Below are positions 1-9,534 of a stretch of 64,000 nt of DNA, one piece after another. Source of the stretch: Bacillus mycoides (GTDB taxonomy: Bacteria > Bacillota > Bacilli > Bacillales > Bacillaceae_G); the NCBI RefSeq assembly GCF_001757995.1, contig NZ_LXLV01000020.1, positions 1-64,000 on the forward strand, given 5' to 3'. Both the position numbers and the translations under genes were made by a program. The notes beneath the pieces were generated by a model. The model made no database searches. It saw nothing but the letters and a program-made list of their open reading frames with translations, and was not told the origin of the DNA. Positions within the stretch are counted from its first letter, which is position 1. Every line of letters begins with the position of its first letter.

Positions 1-1
1 A

Positions 2-119
2 TAAGAGTATATTTATTTTTATAACTATAAACGGTTCCAAAAACGACTCAACCACCGAGCTCCGATAGAATATCGAATCTCGATGGCTGCTTAGTCTTTT
101 TAATATTGTCTACTTGACA
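2..119 (+). mobile_element. Right end of an IS3-family insertion sequence (transposase C-terminus, partial)
   Basis: Reading the plus strand from base 5 gives EYIYFYNYKRFQKRLNHR followed by APIEYRISMAA and a TAG stop at 92-94. The pattern FYNY-x-R-x-Q-x-x-L...P-x-EYR is the conserved C-terminus of IS3-family OrfB (DDE integrase) transposases. After the stop comes GTCTACTTGACA ending in CA at 119, as expected for the 3' terminal repeat of an IS3 element. An in-frame TAA at 2-4 suggests that the copy is decayed or frameshifted, although most of it lies outside the window. Family call is from motif recognition only. Confidence 0.7.
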
Positions 120-124
120 GGGAT

Positions 125-152
125 AAGACCATTGAATAATTCAAGCGGTCTT
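125..152. terminator. Hairpin between the IS end and dltD
   Basis: AAGACC (125-130) pairs with GGTCTT (147-152), with a second inner pairing TTGAA/TTCAA. On the plus strand it is followed by TTTTCATT. On the minus strand it lies 5 bases after the dltD stop but lacks a good U tract. It could end transcripts from either side. Confidence 0.45.
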
Positions 153-156
153 TTCA

Positions 157-1332
157 TTAGTTTGCTTTATAAAATTGTTGGATAGCTTCGTCGATGTAAA
201 CCCAGCCTTTCCAACCTAAGTGCATATGATCTTTTAAGAAGTACTTATCATATTCATGATTTGAGAAGTCAGCAATTGGATAGCCAGCTTTCTTAATCTG
301 CTCATGAACCTTATTGTAGTATAATTCGCGTTTTTCTTTCGGGAAGCCAGCGTAATCATACCAAGGACCTTTTACAGGAACAGAAATGAAGAGTGGTTTT
401 GCACCAGATTGTTTTAATAAATCAAGTACAATTTGTAAATCTTCATACTCTGGTGATTGGTCATAAGCATCATTTTTTAAGTAGCCTTCACGTTGCTTTA
501 ATTTCTTCTTAATTTTGCTATTGAAGTAATCATCTTCGATACCGTATTCGTTAGAGCCTGATTCTACTGCACCTGTTTGATCAGCATGTTTACGAGCTTC
601 TTCCCAGTCCATTTGTTTCAATGATGGGTCAAGCTTTTCTTTATGCGGCTTAATATTAAACATAGCTGTAAATAAATCTTTACGATCTAGAATGTTACGA
701 TAAATATAAGCGAAAGGTTTAGCAGCAAGTGCTTTTACTTTATACTTTGTATCATCGTAGGCGATACCTTCAAGCGAAATTTTTAATAAAGTTTCTTTTT
801 TTACAATCTCAAAGTTTAATAAACGCTTCGCAATTTGTTTTTTCATTTCAGGTTTTAAATCATCGTTGAAAATGAAGTGGTAACCTTGTTGTTTTGAAAA
901 GTTAGGTGCAAAGTGTGTCTCATCAATACCTTGTGGTACAAACCATTGCGGAGAAAGAACGAATATCATTTTCTTATCTTTCAATTGATCCATTGTAGAT
1001 GCGAAGTTTAATACATGTACAAGGTCTTGTGTTCCGCCGCGTCCAAGCAGGAATGGTGTGAATCCTTCAGGCTTTACTTTGAAATAATTCGATGGATGGA
1101 AAGCATCCATACGTGCGAATTCCGATGAACCGTACATCGGAAGATATTTCGGGTCTGCTAACATCTTTTGCTGTAAAATCATACTTTGAATCTTTTCTTC
1201 TTTTAAAGAAGTCGCAGCTTGTTCTACTTTCTCATCACTTAAAAGTGGAAGTAGGAAGCGCGTTGGAATAAGTAAGAATACAGCAAAAAGGGCCAATGCT
1301 AAAAGCATCGGACCAAATTTTGCTTTGTTCAT
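157..1332 (-). CDS. dltD: DltD, teichoic acid D-alanylation protein
   Basis: This is the last gene of the dlt operon and is needed to put D-alanine onto lipoteichoic acid, which lowers negative surface charge and cationic peptide sensitivity. The 391-residue protein has one N-terminal membrane segment (about 6-30) and an extracellular SGNH/GDSL-like domain. The nucleophile block GSSE lies at 68-71 and the D-x-x-H block DHMH at 368-371. Length matches the family. The start overlaps the end of dltC by 4 bases (ATGA type), so translation is probably coupled. Family and operon context agree, so the assignment is firm. Confidence 0.96.
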
Positions 1333-1568
1333 CGGATTTCTTCCAACTTTTTAATAACCATATTTGGTGTAGCCCACTCATCACGGTCAAAATCAGAAAT
1401 AGAAACTTCAATATCTAAACGCTCTTGGAATTCAACTAATAAAGATACTACAGCGAAAGAATCAAGAATACCTTCTTCAAATAATTGAACATCTAAGTTT
1501 TCTTTCACAATATCGTTTTCACATACTTCTTCTAAAATATCTAATACTTGCTCTTTGAATTCTGCCAT
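1329..1568 (-). CDS. dltC: DltC, D-alanyl carrier protein
   Basis: A 79-residue acyl-carrier-type protein. Ser37 in the GILDSF motif is the expected 4'-phosphopantetheine attachment site. DltA loads D-alanine on the prosthetic group as a thioester and DltB uses it at the membrane. A clear AGGAG site precedes the ATG. It sits between dltB (67-base gap) and dltD (4-base overlap) in the operon. Confidence 0.97.
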
Positions 1569-1635
1569 TTTTAAAATCTCCTTTATATCCGAATATATTA
1601 TATGTGCAACTTCTTAATAGAATAAGAAGGGTGCA

Positions 1636-2802
1636 TTAAAAGTATCTGTTAAGGTGTCCAGAGAAGATTAGGAAACCGAAACATACAACGTGGAACGTAA
1701 TTACAATCGCAAGGACATGCGTAAACTTATTATTTGGCCAAAACTTATGCTTCTTGTTTTTTCGTTCGAAAATATCGAATAAAATAAACAGTGCGGCATG
1801 ATATAGACCATAAATAACATACTGCGCAACAGCGCTTCCTTGGATGTGCCAAATTCCCATAATGAAGAAGTTTAAAAATGCCCCGATATACGAAATAGTG
1901 TATCGGTTTTTAATTAACTTTTTCTTCGTTGCAAAAAAGACGAAACGCATGTAAATAAAATCACGGAACCAGAATGATAAACTCATGTGCCAGCGGTTCC
2001 AGAAGTCTTTAATATTACGACTAAGGAATGGCTTATTAAAGTTTTCTGGAGTTTTAATTCCCATCATGTAACTGATACCAATTACGAACGCACTATAACC
2101 TGCAAAGTCAAAGAATAATTGCATGCTAGTAGCGTACATAAAAATCGCATTAGATAAAAGTGTATCTTGATTGGCGAATACTGCCTTTACAAGATATGTT
2201 GTTATCAAGTGCGCGATTATAAATTTATACAGAAAACCTTGGAAAATACGGTTAAGCCCTGTATATAGTAACTTTTGATATTCCTCAGCACTAGGTGGCT
2301 TTTGGATATCTTTTTGGAATCTACGGTAACGATCGATAGGTCCACTTGAAATCGCAGGGAAGAATAAAACAAACTCCCAGAAATTAAAGAAGGAAAGTTC
2401 TTTAATTAAATTATCACGAACTTCAAAGACCATTTGTACAGCTCTAAATGTTACGTAAGACATACCTGCGAAAACAATAAAATGCAATTCAGGTACAAAT
2501 GGTGCGATTTTTGCCAAAATAAGAGGCAAAATTGATAAAATAACAGCTATACAAAATGTAAATGTACTATTATTTTGTTTTCTTAAAATTAAATAGCCTT
2601 TAATAAGGGCATATTGCCAAATAATAAATGCGGCTAACATTATTGCTTGCTTTGGTTTATCAGAGAAGATAATAACAAGCATTAATAATGTTAAAAAGGC
2701 ATTATATTTACGCAACATTTTACCTTTTAATCCAGCTATGATAGTAGGTATTAATAAAATGCCCACTATAGCGAAAAAATAAAATGATCCATACGCGGTC
2801 AT
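1636..2802 (-). CDS. dltB: DltB, membrane-bound O-acyltransferase of D-alanylation
   Basis: A 388-residue polytopic MBOAT-family protein with roughly 11 hydrophobic segments. The central signature around [14 protein letters not shown] and the conserved histidine in FFIMGIWHI mark the MBOAT active-site funnel. It transfers D-alanine from DltC across the membrane toward lipoteichoic acid. The ATG overlaps the dltA stop by 4 bases. Confidence 0.97.
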   Translation of the reverse strand: MTAYGSFYFFAIVGILLIPTIIAGLKGKMLRKYNAFLTLLMLVIIFSDKPKQAIMLAAFIIWQYALIKGYLILRKQNNSTFTFCIAVILSILPLILAKIAPFVPELHFIVFAGMSYVTFRAVQMVFEVRDNLIKELSFFNFWEFVLFFPAISSGPIDRYRRFQKDIQKPPSAEEYQKLLYTGLNRIFQGFLYKFIIAHLITTYLVKAVFANQDTLLSNAIFMYATSMQLFFDFAGYSAFVIGISYMMGIKTPENFNKPFLSRNIKDFWNRWHMSLSFWFRDFIYMRFVFFATKKKLIKNRYTISYIGAFLNFFIMGIWHIQGSAVAQYVIYGLYHAALFILFDIFERKNKKHKFWPNNKFTHVLAIVITFHVVCFGFLIFSGHLNRYF

Positions 2803-4313
2803 GCTGTAACCTCACTCAATAATTTTTTGCGATCTACCTTTCCATTTGGTGTCATTGGAATAGAAGATTGATACATGAATTTACGTGGAATCATGTAGTT
2901 TGGTAAACGCTCATTGAGTTCTTTTTTGATTGCAGATGTTAATTTGAATTCTTTTTCAAATGAATGTTCACCAGGAACAACAACCGCTAATAAATAATCG
3001 TATTTTTCACCTTTTTTAATTGGAACAATAACTGCTCCTTCTACGTAAGAACACGCACGTAGGTGATGCTCAATTTCTTCTAATTCCATTCGATAACCAT
3101 GAAGCTTAATTTGGAAATCAAGACGACCATTATAGAATAGAAGACCATTTTCAACATAGCCAGCATCGCCTGTTTTATAGGCGCGCTCGCCGTCAATCAT
3201 GGTAAATGCTTTTTCTGTTAATTCAGGGCTTCCTAAATATCCAACGCTTACGCTTGGACCAACAATTACGATTTCACCCTTTTCACCATCAGGTGCAAGT
3301 GTGCCGTCTTCTTTCATAATAAGAAGGCGACAGTCTGATTTACAGTAGCCGACTGGAAGTGATTTGTATTGATCAAGCACTTCCGCTGTAACATGAATAC
3401 CTGTTACAGCGACAGTAGCTTCTGTTGGACCGTACGTATTCATAATTGTAGCTTTCGGGAAACGCTCAATTAATTTTCTAGCCACTTCATTTGGTAACAC
3501 CTCACCGCAGAATAAGAATGTTTTCATGTTTGGTAGCATACTCTCAGAGAAAGATGCTTCCATTAAACACATTTCAGCGAAAGATGGTGTTGAAGTCCAT
3601 ACTTGAATATCCGATTGCTCTAAAGAAGCAAACAAGTCTTTTGGACGTGCAATCATATCTTTATCGATTGCCCAAAGTGTACCACCTGTTACTAATGATG
3701 GGTAAATATCCATTACAGATAAATCGAATGAGAAAGGTGCTTGGTTTAAGAATACTTGCCCTGTTTGTAAGTTAAAATCTTCTACAGCCCATTTTGTAAA
3801 GCTAACAAGACAGTTATAAGTAATCTGAACCCCTTTCGGATTACCTGTACTTCCTGATGTGTAAATAATGTAGAAGTTCTCATCACCTTTTACCGCATGT
3901 TCAGGATTTGGAATGTTCCCTTTATGAGTAAAGAAAATATCTTTTAAGTTGTCTTCACTTACAGTGCGAACTGGTAAATCAGTTACAGTTACTTCTGTTC
4001 CTGATAAAAGTAATTTCGCACCAGAATTTTCAGCGATACGTTGTACACGATCAGCTGGGATAGATAAATCTACAGGAATGTAAGCATGTCCAGCTTTTAC
4101 ACACCCTAAAAAGTTAATGATCATTTCAGGTTGCATATGGCCATAAACCATAATTGGTGAACGATCATTCGGATACTCAGAAGAAATCCAATGTGCTAAC
4201 GCATCAGAATCTTCCTTTAATTGTTTGTACGTAATTTTCGCATCTCGCCAAACAAAAGCGGTTTGATCAGGCGTTTCTGCAGCCCACTTTTCAATTAGTT
4301 CTAATAACTTCAT
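2799..4313 (-). CDS. dltA: DltA, D-alanine:D-alanyl carrier protein ligase
   Basis: A 504-residue adenylate-forming enzyme (ANL superfamily). The phosphate-binding motif [12 protein letters not shown] lies near residue 150, NTYGPTEAT is the A5 motif, and the C-terminal lysine region NGKVDRKKL provides the A10 motif. It activates D-Ala with ATP and loads DltC. It follows dltX by 12 bases and overlaps dltB. Confidence 0.97.
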   Translation of the reverse strand: MKLLELIEKWAAETPDQTAFVWRDAKITYKQLKEDSDALAHWISSEYPNDRSPIMVYGHMQPEMIINFLGCVKAGHAYIPVDLSIPADRVQRIAENSGAKLLLSGTEVTVTDLPVRTVSEDNLKDIFFTHKGNIPNPEHAVKGDENFYIIYTSGSTGNPKGVQITYNCLVSFTKWAVEDFNLQTGQVFLNQAPFSFDLSVMDIYPSLVTGGTLWAIDKDMIARPKDLFASLEQSDIQVWTSTPSFAEMCLMEASFSESMLPNMKTFLFCGEVLPNEVARKLIERFPKATIMNTYGPTEATVAVTGIHVTAEVLDQYKSLPVGYCKSDCRLLIMKEDGTLAPDGEKGEIVIVGPSVSVGYLGSPELTEKAFTMIDGERAYKTGDAGYVENGLLFYNGRLDFQIKLHGYRMELEEIEHHLRACSYVEGAVIVPIKKGEKYDYLLAVVVPGEHSFEKEFKLTSAIKKELNERLPNYMIPRKFMYQSSIPMTPNGKVDRKKLLSEVTA

Positions 4314-4325
4314 AACGTTCCCACC

Positions 4326-4472
4326 CTAAAATTCGTTGTAAATAAATGTACTTGTGTTTGTATCATGGAATCCATACAACCAAAGCAATGCAAATAAAAT
4401 TGCAAGGTAATAAACCGTCTTTGCAACCCATTGTGTGAGTGGTTGAGACCATATCTCTTTTAATCTTTCCAT
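4326..4472 (-). CDS. dltX: DltX, small membrane protein of the dlt operon
   Basis: A 48-residue protein, one transmembrane helix (about 15-35), ending in FIYNEF. The ATG at 4472 is chosen because GAGGGAAAG lies 5-6 bases upstream; a longer reading to 4517 has no such site. DltX is the usual first gene of Bacillales dlt operons, and its conserved C-terminal F-x-Y-x-x-F motif has been proposed to be an acceptor or relay for D-Ala beside DltB and DltD. It lies 12 bases before dltA. Confidence 0.9.
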   Translation of the reverse strand: MERLKEIWSQPLTQWVAKTVYYLAILFALLWLYGFHDTNTSTFIYNEF

Positions 4473-4630
4473 GTCTTTCCCTCGCTTAATGAAATAATAG
4501 CTCTTTGTAGGTATCATGTCCTACATTATTGTGAAAAAAACAAAATCCCACATTTTAGGTAAAAATAAGTCAAAAGGCTCTTTTCTGATATTAGCACTAA
4601 ATACTAAAAAAGAAAATCCCTAACTTAGCA

Positions 4631-4659
4631 ATTATATTACATTCAGCATGAATTTGTAA
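4631..4659 (-). promoter_or_regulatory. Probable SigA promoter of the dlt operon
   Basis: On the minus strand TTACAA (4659-4654) is followed after 17 bases by TATAAT (4636-4631). This would give a leader of about 150 bases before dltX. The rest of the 4518-4832 interval shows only AT-rich DNA and, at about 4763-4780, GGGCTAATAATCACTGGG, which resembles a decayed piece of the bcr1-like repeat seen at 7.8 kb. Confidence 0.5.
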
Positions 4660-4811
4660 TGGGTTTGACATGTAAATAGAAAGTAGATTGTGTGAATACA
4701 TAAAAGTGGACTATAAGAATACGTGAAAATATAATATTTGTTTTTGTTATTCCTGAATTGGAGTGGGCTAATAATCACTGGGTACTTAGTACATTTTCAA
4801 GGTATAGAGCC

Positions 4812-6011
<1,200 letters not shown>

Positions 6012-6017
6012 AAAAAG

Positions 6018-6050
6018 GCAACTGCGCTCTATCGCAGTTGCTTCTATTTC
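6018..6050 (+). terminator. Intrinsic terminator of the amidohydrolase gene
   Basis: GCAACTGCG (6018-6026) and CGCAGTTGC (6033-6041) form a perfect 9-bp stem followed by TTCTATTTCTT. Confidence 0.85.
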
Positions 6051-6185
6051 TTCCGTCAGAGAGGGCTGAGAAAGAACTATGCTCATTTATAGTATATGAA
6101 TAGCTAACGGACAAGCTTGTACATTTTAACTATTTTTTTAAAAATAGTTATTGACTTTGATAATCAATTTCAATTAATCTAATGG

Positions 6186-6214
6186 TATAATTGAAATTGA
6201 TAATTATTATCAAT
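6186..6214 (+). promoter_or_regulatory. Fur box over the start site of the flavodoxin transcript
   Basis: ATTGATAAT-T-ATTATCAAT (6196-6214) is a perfect 9-1-9 inverted repeat that contains the Bacillus Fur consensus TGATAATNATTATCA exactly. A -10-like TATAAT lies at 6186-6191, so the box would cover +1, the classic position for repression under iron sufficiency. No well-spaced -35 is obvious (TTGACT at 6151 is 29 bases away). Confidence 0.85.
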
Positions 6215-6245
6215 GAAATAGATGAGGAACCTTAAGGAGAAAAAC

Positions 6246-6399
6246 ATTTCACCTTTTACGAAGGGGATTAAAAAATAAAGATGTTGATAAGCATATTGAA
6301 TGGCAACGAAATGTAATTCGTTCTGAATATGTAGATGAGAAGAAAACAATTCAAATAGAAAAAGCGATACATAGTAAAGGGAGAGATTCAGTTGAGTAA
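6246..6399 (+). pseudogene. Decayed or frameshifted small ORF upstream of the flavodoxin gene
   Basis: After AAGGAGA (6234-6240) the reading ISPFTKGIKK ends at TAA (6276-6278), but a one-base shift in the A-run at 6271-6275 continues as NKDVDKHIEWQRNVIRS, then EYVDEKKTIQIEKAIHSKGR, and stops at 6397-6399. The second part overlaps the flavodoxin TTG start by 8 bases, as a coupled gene would. No ATG/GTG/TTG is placed at the ribosome site; the codon there is ATT. I read this as a ~49-residue charged protein gene that has lost its start and frame, or a programmed or sequencing frameshift. No family recognised. Confidence 0.4.
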
Positions 6400-6838
6400 G
6401 TTAGTAATGATTTATGCGAGTATGAGTGGGAATACAGAGGAAATGGCTGATCATATTGCGGGTGAGATTCGTGAAACGGAAAATGAGATTGAAGTAATTG
6501 ATATTATGGATACACCAGAAGCTTCTATATTAGAGCAATATGACGGTATTATTTTAGGTGCGTATACTTGGGGAGATGGTGATCTTCCTGATGATTTTTT
6601 AGATTTTTATGATGCAATGGATTCTATTAACTTAACTGGTAAAAAAGCAGCAGCATTCGGTTCTTGTGATTCGGCTTATCCGAAATACGGGGTAGCGGTT
6701 GATATTTTAATAGAAAAGCTGCAGGAGCGCGGGGCAGAAGTTGTGTTAGAAGGATTGAAAGTAGAATTAACGCCAGAAGATGAAGATGTAGAAAAATGTT
6801 TACAGTTTGGAGCTGAATTCGTAAAACACCTTTCTTAA
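6392..6838 (+). CDS. Flavodoxin (short chain)
   Basis: A 148-residue FMN-binding electron carrier. The phosphate loop is SMSGNTEE (about 11-18), and the isoalloxazine loops are YTWGDGDLPDDF (about 57-68) and GSCDSAYPKYG (about 88-98). Flavodoxin replaces ferredoxin under iron limitation, which fits the perfect Fur box upstream; in B. cereus flavodoxins also serve class Ib ribonucleotide reductase activation. TTG start at 6392 is preceded by AAAGGGAGAG. The next gene begins 24 bases after its stop, so the two are probably cotranscribed. Confidence 0.93.
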   Translation: MSKLVMIYASMSGNTEEMADHIAGEIRETENEIEVIDIMDTPEASILEQYDGIILGAYTWGDGDLPDDFLDFYDAMDSINLTGKKAAAFGSCDSAYPKYGVAVDILIEKLQERGAEVVLEGLKVELTPEDEDVEKCLQFGAEFVKHLS

Positions 6839-6862
6839 TGGCAGAAGGGAGATGAAGAGCAA

Positions 6863-7636
6863 TTGCATGAAAAAATCTCAATCAAAACGATGACAGATTA
6901 CCATTTGTATGATTTTATGCGTTGTCCACATAAATTTTATTTCCGTCATATAAAAAGAAGAGAACCTTCTTCATTTGAATGGCAACAAATAGCACAAATG
7001 ATTGTGAATCAAATTATTAATGAATATTACACGCTACCTGCGGGCCAACAAACGAAAATTGTACTTTTAATATTAATAGAAAAGTATTGGAAAAAAGTAA
7101 GGATTAATATGTTTGCTTCGAAGACGGAGTACTATATTGTTTTAGCGAAGCTAACTGATCATTTATTACAGTTTGTTGAAAGGGATGATAGTCAGGCGCC
7201 GCCGTTATTTTTATATGAGAAGTTTCAAACATATATGGAAGAGTTAGGTGTCCACATGTCATTGACATTTGAAGTTGGTGAGTGGAGTACTGAGTCGTTT
7301 GTAATTAAAAAGTATGTTGTCGATGCGGATGAGGAAATGCTAGCTCTTTGTCAGAAGCTAATGACAGTATTCAGTTATAAAGCTTTCGGTATTCTTCCAG
7401 GAAAAATTGAAGTTATTAATTTAATAGAAGGAACTAAGTATGAGTACATTCCGAAACAGGAAGATATTATAACTGGAATGGATGATTTATTTAGAATGAA
7501 AGAAATGTTACAGCAACCTGAGCACTACACAGAGCGTCATTTTCGGTCTGAGTGCATGAGTTGTGCTTTTCGTGGTGAGTGCCAAGTGGAAGAGGCAAAA
7601 GAGGAAACGTTGCAGAAGAAAAATATCGTACATTAA
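6863..7636 (+). CDS. Uncharacterised protein with a Cas4/AddB-like cysteine pattern (PD-(D/E)XK-like)
   Basis: A 257-residue protein. The N-terminus has RCPHKFYFRHI (C21) and the C-terminus has ECMSCAFRGEC (C231, C234, C240). One early and three late cysteines around a mixed alpha/beta core are the [4Fe-4S] layout of Cas4 and AddB PD-(D/E)XK nucleases. A clear catalytic D...E-x-K set is not visible; the nearest is GKIEVINLIEGTKYEYIP, so the nuclease may be inactive. It sits in the Fur-controlled flavodoxin transcript, which fits an Fe-S protein. TTG start at 6863 with AAGGGAG 11 bases upstream; an internal ATG at 6890 is an alternative. Confidence 0.6.
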   Translation: MHEKISIKTMTDYHLYDFMRCPHKFYFRHIKRREPSSFEWQQIAQMIVNQIINEYYTLPAGQQTKIVLLILIEKYWKKVRINMFASKTEYYIVLAKLTDHLLQFVERDDSQAPPLFLYEKFQTYMEELGVHMSLTFEVGEWSTESFVIKKYVVDADEEMLALCQKLMTVFSYKAFGILPGKIEVINLIEGTKYEYIPKQEDIITGMDDLFRMKEMLQQPEHYTERHFRSECMSCAFRGECQVEEAKEETLQKKNIVH

Positions 7637-7662
7637 AGGATGCAATTTTGCATCCTTTTTAT
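7637..7662 (+). terminator. Intrinsic terminator of the flavodoxin unit
   Basis: AGGATGCAA (7637-7645) pairs with TTGCATCCT (7648-7656) and is followed by TTTTATTATT. Confidence 0.8.
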
Positions 7663-7723
7663 TATTGACATGAAAAGCTTTTCATCATTTACGGTATATG
7701 AGTAGCAGATTGTTAATCCGCTA

Positions 7724-7866
7724 TTTACGGGCAGTAAGACTCCCACCTCAAGATTTAGCTGGAGCAAAGAAGTTAGGTGGGAGTCGGGCTGTCCGTAGAC
7801 GCCCGATTGGTGCGGGCTAATAATCAGTGGGGATGATCCCCCCCACTGATTAAAGTTTCACTTTAT
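7724..7866 (+). repeat. bcr1-like interspersed repeat
   Basis: A 133-bp element lies between TTTAC (7724-7728) and TTTAT (7862-7866), which look like a near-identical 5-base target duplication. It contains the long hairpin GACTCCCACCTC (7739-7750) / GGTGGGAGTC (7776-7785) and the 3' block CTAATAATCAGTGGGG ... CCCCCACTGATTAAAG. The same 3' block and the CTATTTACG 5' end recur inverted at 37766-37840. bcr1 elements of the B. cereus group are ~155 bp with TTTAT duplications. Assignment is from memory of that family, not alignment. Confidence 0.65.
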
Positions 7867-7883
7867 AAGAGGAGGAATAATCA

Positions 7884-8045
7884 ATGAAAGATGAAACGAA
7901 AGTATTTCAATGGTTAAAAGAACAGAAGGCTCCTTTTGGAATTCAACTGCAAATTTTACAGGCGTTTCAATTGTATAAAGTTATTGTTGAAATGGATAAA
8001 AAGTTAATGATGTATGAGGAGAGAGAGTATAGGGAGAGAATTTAA
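7884..8045 (+). CDS. Small protein, 53 residues, unknown
   Basis: ATG at 7884 follows AGAGGAGGAATAATCA, an almost perfect ribosome site. The product begins MKDETKVFQWLKEQKAP and ends EEREYRERI; it is helical, charged and has no membrane segment. The stop overlaps the stop of the convergent kinase gene by 4 bases. The ribosome site lies 5 bases beyond the bcr1-like element, so that element may supply or sit in its leader. No family recognised. Confidence 0.65.
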   Translation: MKDETKVFQWLKEQKAPFGIQLQILQAFQLYKVIVEMDKKLMMYEEREYRERI

Positions 8046-8950
8046 TCTCGTCCCTGTAGTATTGCTTTAAGCTGTTCTTCATTCTTCTTTAATGTTATTT
8101 CGTTGCTTGTTTCAATGTTATAAATAAGGTTATGTAGTAAAGGGCTGTATTGATAAAAGGTAGTGATGCGGTGAATGAGTAATGGATCGCGGTGAGAAAT
8201 AACTGCACTGTATTGTTCATATACAGATGTAGTAAACTCATGACCGAAATCATAATATAGCCCAGCAAAATCAAAAGCGGGATCGCCAATCTGGGCATCT
8301 CCAAAATCGATAACACCTGAAATGGTTTTGCTTTGGTTGTTAAATAAAATGTGATGATGTGTAAAGTCAGCATGAATGATTGTATTTTGAAAGGTAGATT
8401 TAGCTATATAGGCAAAGAAATTTTCGAATAAACTATTTAAGGCCGATTTCTGTAATGAAGTAAGACTGTTAGTAAGATATTGATTTAATTTTGTTTGTAG
8501 TTCTTTCCAGTAGGTAAGTGTTTTTTCGATAGAGAATCCTAACGCTTTAACATGTTTTAAAGGAATACTATGTAGAGCCGCAAGGAAAGTAGCCAGCTGT
8601 TTAATAATTGTTTCAAGTTCTTTTTTTTCTAGCTTTGCAACTACTTTAGTTGTTAACGGTTCACCGTGAATGAGAGGATAATAGCTACAAAATGGGGCAG
8701 TATCACAATCATTTTTATACAATAGATTATACTTGGGAATCTCGATTTCTTGTAATGAATGAAAAAGAATAGTGCACAGTTCTTTTTCTAACGGAATTCG
8801 CTTTGCATATTCAAGTTTTCGCGGGAAACGAAACAGTAGGTCATCATTTATAATAACCGCTATATTATCCCAACCTTCTTCATTTTGTTTATATGAATGT
8901 ATAGAAAGATTAGGTAAAGCTTGTTTTATATATTGTTTATAAGAGTCCAT
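8042..8950 (-). CDS. APH-family phosphotransferase (aminoglycoside phosphotransferase-like)
   Basis: A 302-residue protein-kinase-fold small-molecule kinase. The catalytic loop is HADFTHHHILF (193-203, D195 the presumed base) and the metal-binding loop is IDFGDAQIGDP (214-224, D215). The N-terminal GWDNIAVIINDDLLFRFPRK resembles APH(2'')-type enzymes. Whether it modifies an antibiotic or a metabolite is unknown; chromosomal APH homologs in this group are often uncharacterised. It is monocistronic and convergent with the 53-residue ORF. Confidence 0.82.
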   Translation of the reverse strand: MDSYKQYIKQALPNLSIHSYKQNEEGWDNIAVIINDDLLFRFPRKLEYAKRIPLEKELCTILFHSLQEIEIPKYNLLYKNDCDTAPFCSYYPLIHGEPLTTKVVAKLEKKELETIIKQLATFLAALHSIPLKHVKALGFSIEKTLTYWKELQTKLNQYLTNSLTSLQKSALNSLFENFFAYIAKSTFQNTIIHADFTHHHILFNNQSKTISGVIDFGDAQIGDPAFDFAGLYYDFGHEFTTSVYEQYSAVISHRDPLLIHRITTFYQYSPLLHNLIYNIETSNEITLKKNEEQLKAILQGRD

Positions 8951-9046
8951 AATCGTTCCTCATTTCTAAGTTAGAGTTAGGTTATTCTATCTTATAATAT
9001 CAGAATTTTCCATCTGTACGTTAGGGTGTAACTATCATTCTGAAGG

Positions 9047-9080
9047 AGGGGGGTCTCACTGTCCGCAAATAGCGGGATAA
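9047..9080 (-). repeat. Possible bcr-family repeat fragment
   Basis: In the minus direction the sequence reads TTTTATCCCGCTATTTGCGG, then ACAGTGAGACCCCCCTCC. The CCGCTATTTxCGGxCAGTxAGAC core matches the 5' end of the element at 7719-7740. The 3' half of that element is not present here. Confidence 0.4.
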
Positions 9081-9081
9081 A

Positions 9082-9112
9082 AAAGTCCCTCTAGAAGTAG
9101 AGGGACTTTAAA
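9082..9112. terminator. Terminator at the end of the small minus-strand gene
   Basis: AAAGTCCCTCT (9082-9092) pairs with AGAGGGACTTT (9099-9109). On the minus strand it is followed by TTTTATCCC. The stop codon of the 49-residue ORF lies in the stem. Confidence 0.65.
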
Positions 9113-9257
9113 GATTTTCATTTTGCTGACCAATTTCTTTTTGAGCAATGTATAAGTTTCCTTGTTCGACTTGTTTAAGTGTATGAACAGAATCGCCTGC
9201 ATATCCTTTTTCTGTTTTCACAGTTCTTTTTGAACGATTTGAATCTTGTTTCTTCAT
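9108..9257 (-). CDS. Small hydrophilic protein, 49 residues, unknown
   Basis: The product begins MKKQDSNRSKRTVKTEKGY and ends EIGQQNENL. ATG at 9257 is preceded by GGAAAGGTGA 6 bases upstream. Lys/Gln/Asn-rich with no membrane segment, in the style of small spore-associated proteins, but I do not recognise the family. It is followed at once by a hairpin terminator. Confidence 0.65.
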   Translation of the reverse strand: MKKQDSNRSKRTVKTEKGYAGDSVHTLKQVEQGNLYIAQKEIGQQNENL

Positions 9258-9275
9258 ATAATATGTCACCTTTCC

Positions 9276-9449
9276 TTAAAAATAAACGAAAATGATGAGT
9301 ACGAGTAATACGGCTGCGAAAATGGTAATGCCCATTAAAAAAGAAGTGTTTTTATATTTAGGTGGCTTATGTACATCTTGCCGATATCCAGGTGAAATTT
9401 CAGGGGCGAATTCTTCATCGAATGATTGTTTCTTTTGTTTTTCGTCCAT
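9276..9449 (-). CDS. Small single-span membrane protein, 57 residues
   Basis: The product begins MDEKQKKQSFDEEFAPEISP and has one C-terminal hydrophobic helix (about 38-57, ITIFAAVLLVLIIFVYF). ATG at 9449 follows GAAAGGTGG. It lies 18 bases upstream of the 49-residue gene in the same direction, so they are probably cotranscribed. No function assigned. Confidence 0.65.
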   Translation of the reverse strand: MDEKQKKQSFDEEFAPEISPGYRQDVHKPPKYKNTSFLMGITIFAAVLLVLIIFVYF

Positions 9450-9512
9450 ATGTATCCACCTTTCTTTTTCATTATGTTACACGTTACAAGAAAAAATATG
9501 CATGAAGAAAAC

Positions 9513-9534
9513 AGCCGCTATATCATTAGCGGCT
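9513..9534 (-). terminator. Probable terminator of the MATE gene
   Basis: AGCCGCT (9513-9519) pairs with AGCGGCT (9528-9534). On the minus strand it is followed by GTTTTCTT. The MATE stop codon lies in the loop. Confidence 0.5.

Noticed and set aside
6151-6191. TTGACT ... TATAAT as the flavodoxin promoter
   Set aside because: The spacing is 29 bases, too long for a SigA promoter; only the -10 and the Fur box are kept.
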